Shown piece after piece: positions 62,253 through 64,000 of a stretch of DNA of 64,000 nucleotides (its first letter is position 1; every line of letters begins with the position of its first letter). The translations under genes and the position numbers were made by a program. The stretch is from VAZQ01 sp963817135 (GTDB lineage Bacteria > Pseudomonadota > Alphaproteobacteria > Rhizobiales > Xanthobacteraceae): contig CAWFNG010000014.1 of the NCBI GenBank assembly GCA_963817135.1, positions 1 through 64,000 on the forward strand. The letters run 5' to 3'. The notes under the pieces are model-generated. The model was not told the origin of the DNA. It did no database searches and worked only from the letters and a program-made list of their open reading frames with translations.

Positions 62253-63668
62253 TCAGGCGGCAGCGGGAGGCTGTCCGGCGCGCGGCAGAGAAATCACGGT
62301 CTTGAGCCCGGGATTGTTGTCCTCAAGCTTGAGGTCGCCGCCGTGGAGTCGCGCAACGGCGGAAGCGAGGCTCAGGCCAAGCCCCGAACCGGGCTTGGAG
62401 CGGCTCTCTTCGAGCCGCACGAACCGCTCGACCACGCGGCCGCGATCGGCCGACGGGATGCCGCGCCCCGCATCCGCAACGGTAAGCAGGATGTGCTCGC
62501 CCTGCGCTTGCGCGGTAACGACGATCTCCGGCTTTGCGCCGTTGACATCGCGAGTGTCGAAGGCTCCGTATTTGATGGCGTTATCGACCAAGTTGGCAAG
62601 CGCCTGACTGATGAGCTCCCGATTCCCGTGCACTGGCACGGCGGCCGGCGCCTCGACCTTGAGACTGATGCCTTTGTCATCGGCTAGCGGCTCGTAGAGG
62701 TCGCCGACGCCGCGTACGATCTCGGCGGCATTGAGGTCGGTCATGCCGTCGCGCGCCTGACCGGATTCGGCGCGGGCGATCATCAACAGTGCATTGAATG
62801 TTCTGATCAGCGCGTCGGACTCCTCGATAGTCGTTTCCAGCGCCCGGCGATATTCCGATTCGTTCCCGGCGAGGCGCAATGCCTGTTCGCTGCGGTTGCG
62901 CAGCCGCGTCAGCGGTGTCTTGAGGTCATGCGCGATATTGTCCGACATTTCCTTCAAACCATGCATCAGCGCCTCGATACGCTCGAGCATGGCGTTGAGA
63001 TTGCCGGCAAGCCGATCGAGCTCGTCGCCGGTGCCGGCAATGGGAAGCCGGCCGGCGAGATCGCCTTCCATGATCTGGCGGGTGGTTGCGGTCATGGCAT
63101 CGACACGCTTGAGGACGCGGCGCGTCACGATCAGGCCGACTGCGACGCCAAGTATAATGATAATGGCCAGCGACCAGCGGCCGGCGGACATCACGACATC
63201 GCCTAACCGCTCGCGCTCCTCGAGGTCGCGCCCGACCAACAGGCGAAACCCGCCGGGCAGGGCAAATACCCGTACAAGCGCGTGGTGCTCACCCGCTTCG
63301 CTATCGTCCAGACGACGGTATGCAGTTTCCGTCCAGCCGGCGGTGTTGAGAACGCCGGTCGACAAGGAGGAAACGTTGCCGGCAAGTCCCTCGCCCGCGG
63401 GCGTGGTTATAAGATAAAGACTCGAGCTTGGCCGGCGCGAGCGCGCGTCGATGATCAGCACAAGCCGCCGGATGCCTCCCTGACGATATTGCTCGGCAAG
63501 CCCGGTAAGCTCCGCATCGACGGTCTGCGTGATCTGCTCAGTGATCAGCCGACGCGTGTTCCATGCGAAATAGCCGAGGAGAAAAGCGGCAAACAGCGCG
63601 AATATCGTCAGATAGACCAGCGTCAGCTTGAACGCGGTGGTGCGCAGAAACCTGCCGAGCGCCGTCAT
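62253..63668 (-). CDS. HAMP-domain sensor histidine kinase
   Basis: The 471-residue kinase has two membrane helices (about 15-37 and 164-184) enclosing an extracytoplasmic sensor. HAMP spans about 185-237, the phospho-acceptor His247 lies in MSDNIAHDLKTPLTRLRNR, and an HATPase domain has LVDNAIKYGA (N box), VADAGRGIPSADRG (G1) and SGLGLSLASAVARLHGG (G2). It pairs with the response regulator whose stop lies 3 bases upstream of its start. Signal unknown. Confidence 0.93.
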   Translation of the reverse strand: MTALGRFLRTTAFKLTLVYLTIFALFAAFLLGYFAWNTRRLITEQITQTVDAELTGLAEQYRQGGIRRLVLIIDARSRRPSSSLYLITTPAGEGLAGNVSSLSTGVLNTAGWTETAYRRLDDSEAGEHHALVRVFALPGGFRLLVGRDLEERERLGDVVMSAGRWSLAIIIILGVAVGLIVTRRVLKRVDAMTATTRQIMEGDLAGRLPIAGTGDELDRLAGNLNAMLERIEALMHGLKEMSDNIAHDLKTPLTRLRNRSEQALRLAGNESEYRRALETTIEESDALIRTFNALLMIARAESGQARDGMTDLNAAEIVRGVGDLYEPLADDKGISLKVEAPAAVPVHGNRELISQALANLVDNAIKYGAFDTRDVNGAKPEIVVTAQAQGEHILLTVADAGRGIPSADRGRVVERFVRLEESRSKPGSGLGLSLASAVARLHGGDLKLEDNNPGLKTVISLPRAGQPPAAA

Positions 63669-63671
63669 GCC

Positions 63672-64000
63672 TCATTTGCCGTCGCGCACCACGTAGCCGG
63701 CACCGCGCACGGTGTGCAGCAAAGTCTGGGAAAAGCCCTTCTCGATCTTCGACCGCAAGCGCGAAATGTGCACGTCGATGACGTTGGTCTGCGGGTCGAA
63801 ATGATAGTCCCACACATTCTCCAGCAGCATGGTGCGCGTTACCACCTGGCCGGCATGCTTCATGAGGTATTCAAGTAGACGGAATTCGCGCGGCTGCAGC
63901 ACGATTTCCTGCCCGCCGCGGGTGACCTGGTGTGAGAGGCGATCAAGCTCGAGGTCGGCTACCCGATAAACGGTTTCCTCGCGCCCGCCGCGGCGACGCG
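63672..64000 (-). CDS. OmpR-family response regulator, C-terminal part (runs off the window)
   Basis: Only the winged-helix effector domain is in view: LQPREFRLLEYLMKHAGQVV, TRTMLLENVWDYHFDPQTN, IDVHISRLRSKIEKGF and HTVRGAGYVVRDGK. The frame is open to the right edge, where RRRGGREETVYRVADLELDR links to the missing receiver domain. It should bind DNA as the partner of the HAMP kinase, to which it is coupled by a 3-base gap. Confidence 0.9.
   Translation of the reverse strand, partial: RRRGGREETVYRVADLELDRLSHQVTRGGQEIVLQPREFRLLEYLMKHAGQVVTRTMLLENVWDYHFDPQTNVIDVHISRLRSKIEKGFSQTLLHTVRGAGYVVRDGK

Overview
The window is typical alphaproteobacterial chromosome, most like the Hyphomicrobiales (Bradyrhizobium / Xanthobacteraceae-like soil lineages). 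The evidence is high GC content, dense operons with 4-bp ATGA/GTGA overlaps, a glnE - HAMP kinase - OmpR regulator block, several orphan Bug/TctC-type binding proteins, small proteins of rhizobial type (DUF6894, a 65-aa helical protein), and families of palindromic intergenic repeats characteristic of this group. There is no rRNA, CRISPR array, prophage or complete insertion sequence. One tRNA, Leu(GAG) with an encoded CCA, lies at 9464-9548.

Layout. 0-4.6 kb: possible IS481-type end at the edge, a TVP38-type membrane protein, small ORFs, a broken DUF433/DUF5615 toxin-antitoxin pair, an orphan DNA methyltransferase, a cupin and an exported isochorismatase-like protein. 4.8-8.8 kb: ornithine-cyclodeaminase-like protein, gentisate-dioxygenase-like bicupin, 4,5-dihydroxyphthalate-decarboxylase-like protein and an alpha/beta hydrolase. 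8.9-14 kb: Uma2 remnant, tRNA-Leu, lipB, acylphosphatase, gamma-glutamylcyclotransferase, DUF805 protein, and an acyl-CoA carboxylase biotin subunit. 14-22 kb: palindromes, 1-Cys peroxiredoxin, an internally deleted class III alcohol dehydrogenase, a protease-like PDZ protein without catalytic residues, an alpha/beta hydrolase, a TctC fragment, a flavin monooxygenase and a nucleotide-sugar dehydrogenase. 22-28 kb: small secreted protein, an arsenosugar-type glycosyltransferase pair, DUF3750, a beta-helix Tat protein, pyroglutamyl peptidase and MeaB. 28-38 kb: a chaperone-usher locus with spore-coat-U subunits beside a NarL-type two-component system. 38-45 kb: a seven-gene sugar-type ABC transporter plus CoA-transferase/MaoC/SDR operon. 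45-59 kb: Uma2, UbiD decarboxylase, then a rightward catabolic run (CoA ligase, crotonase, two TctC proteins, FAD monooxygenase, two molybdenum enzymes, a DapA-like lyase). 59-64 kb: glnE, sensor kinase and the start of a response regulator.

The genes fit an organism that scavenges aromatic or carboxylic substrates. Periplasmic binding proteins and an ABC importer bring them in. Ligase, CoA-transferase, hydratases, UbiD, dioxygenase and molybdenum enzymes then process them.

The most striking structural fact is that thirteen genes, spread over the whole window and in unrelated pathways, are each broken by one frameshift, and all thirteen are single-base insertions, mostly in short homopolymer runs. 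Removing one base restores a family-typical protein each time. A uniform insertion bias points to consensus sequence error more than to biological decay. These genes are listed as frameshifted, with the intended product described. Other broken genes are different in kind: an in-frame amber codon in a histidine kinase, internal deletions in frmA and one Uma2 gene, an N-terminally missing tctC and a truncated toxin.
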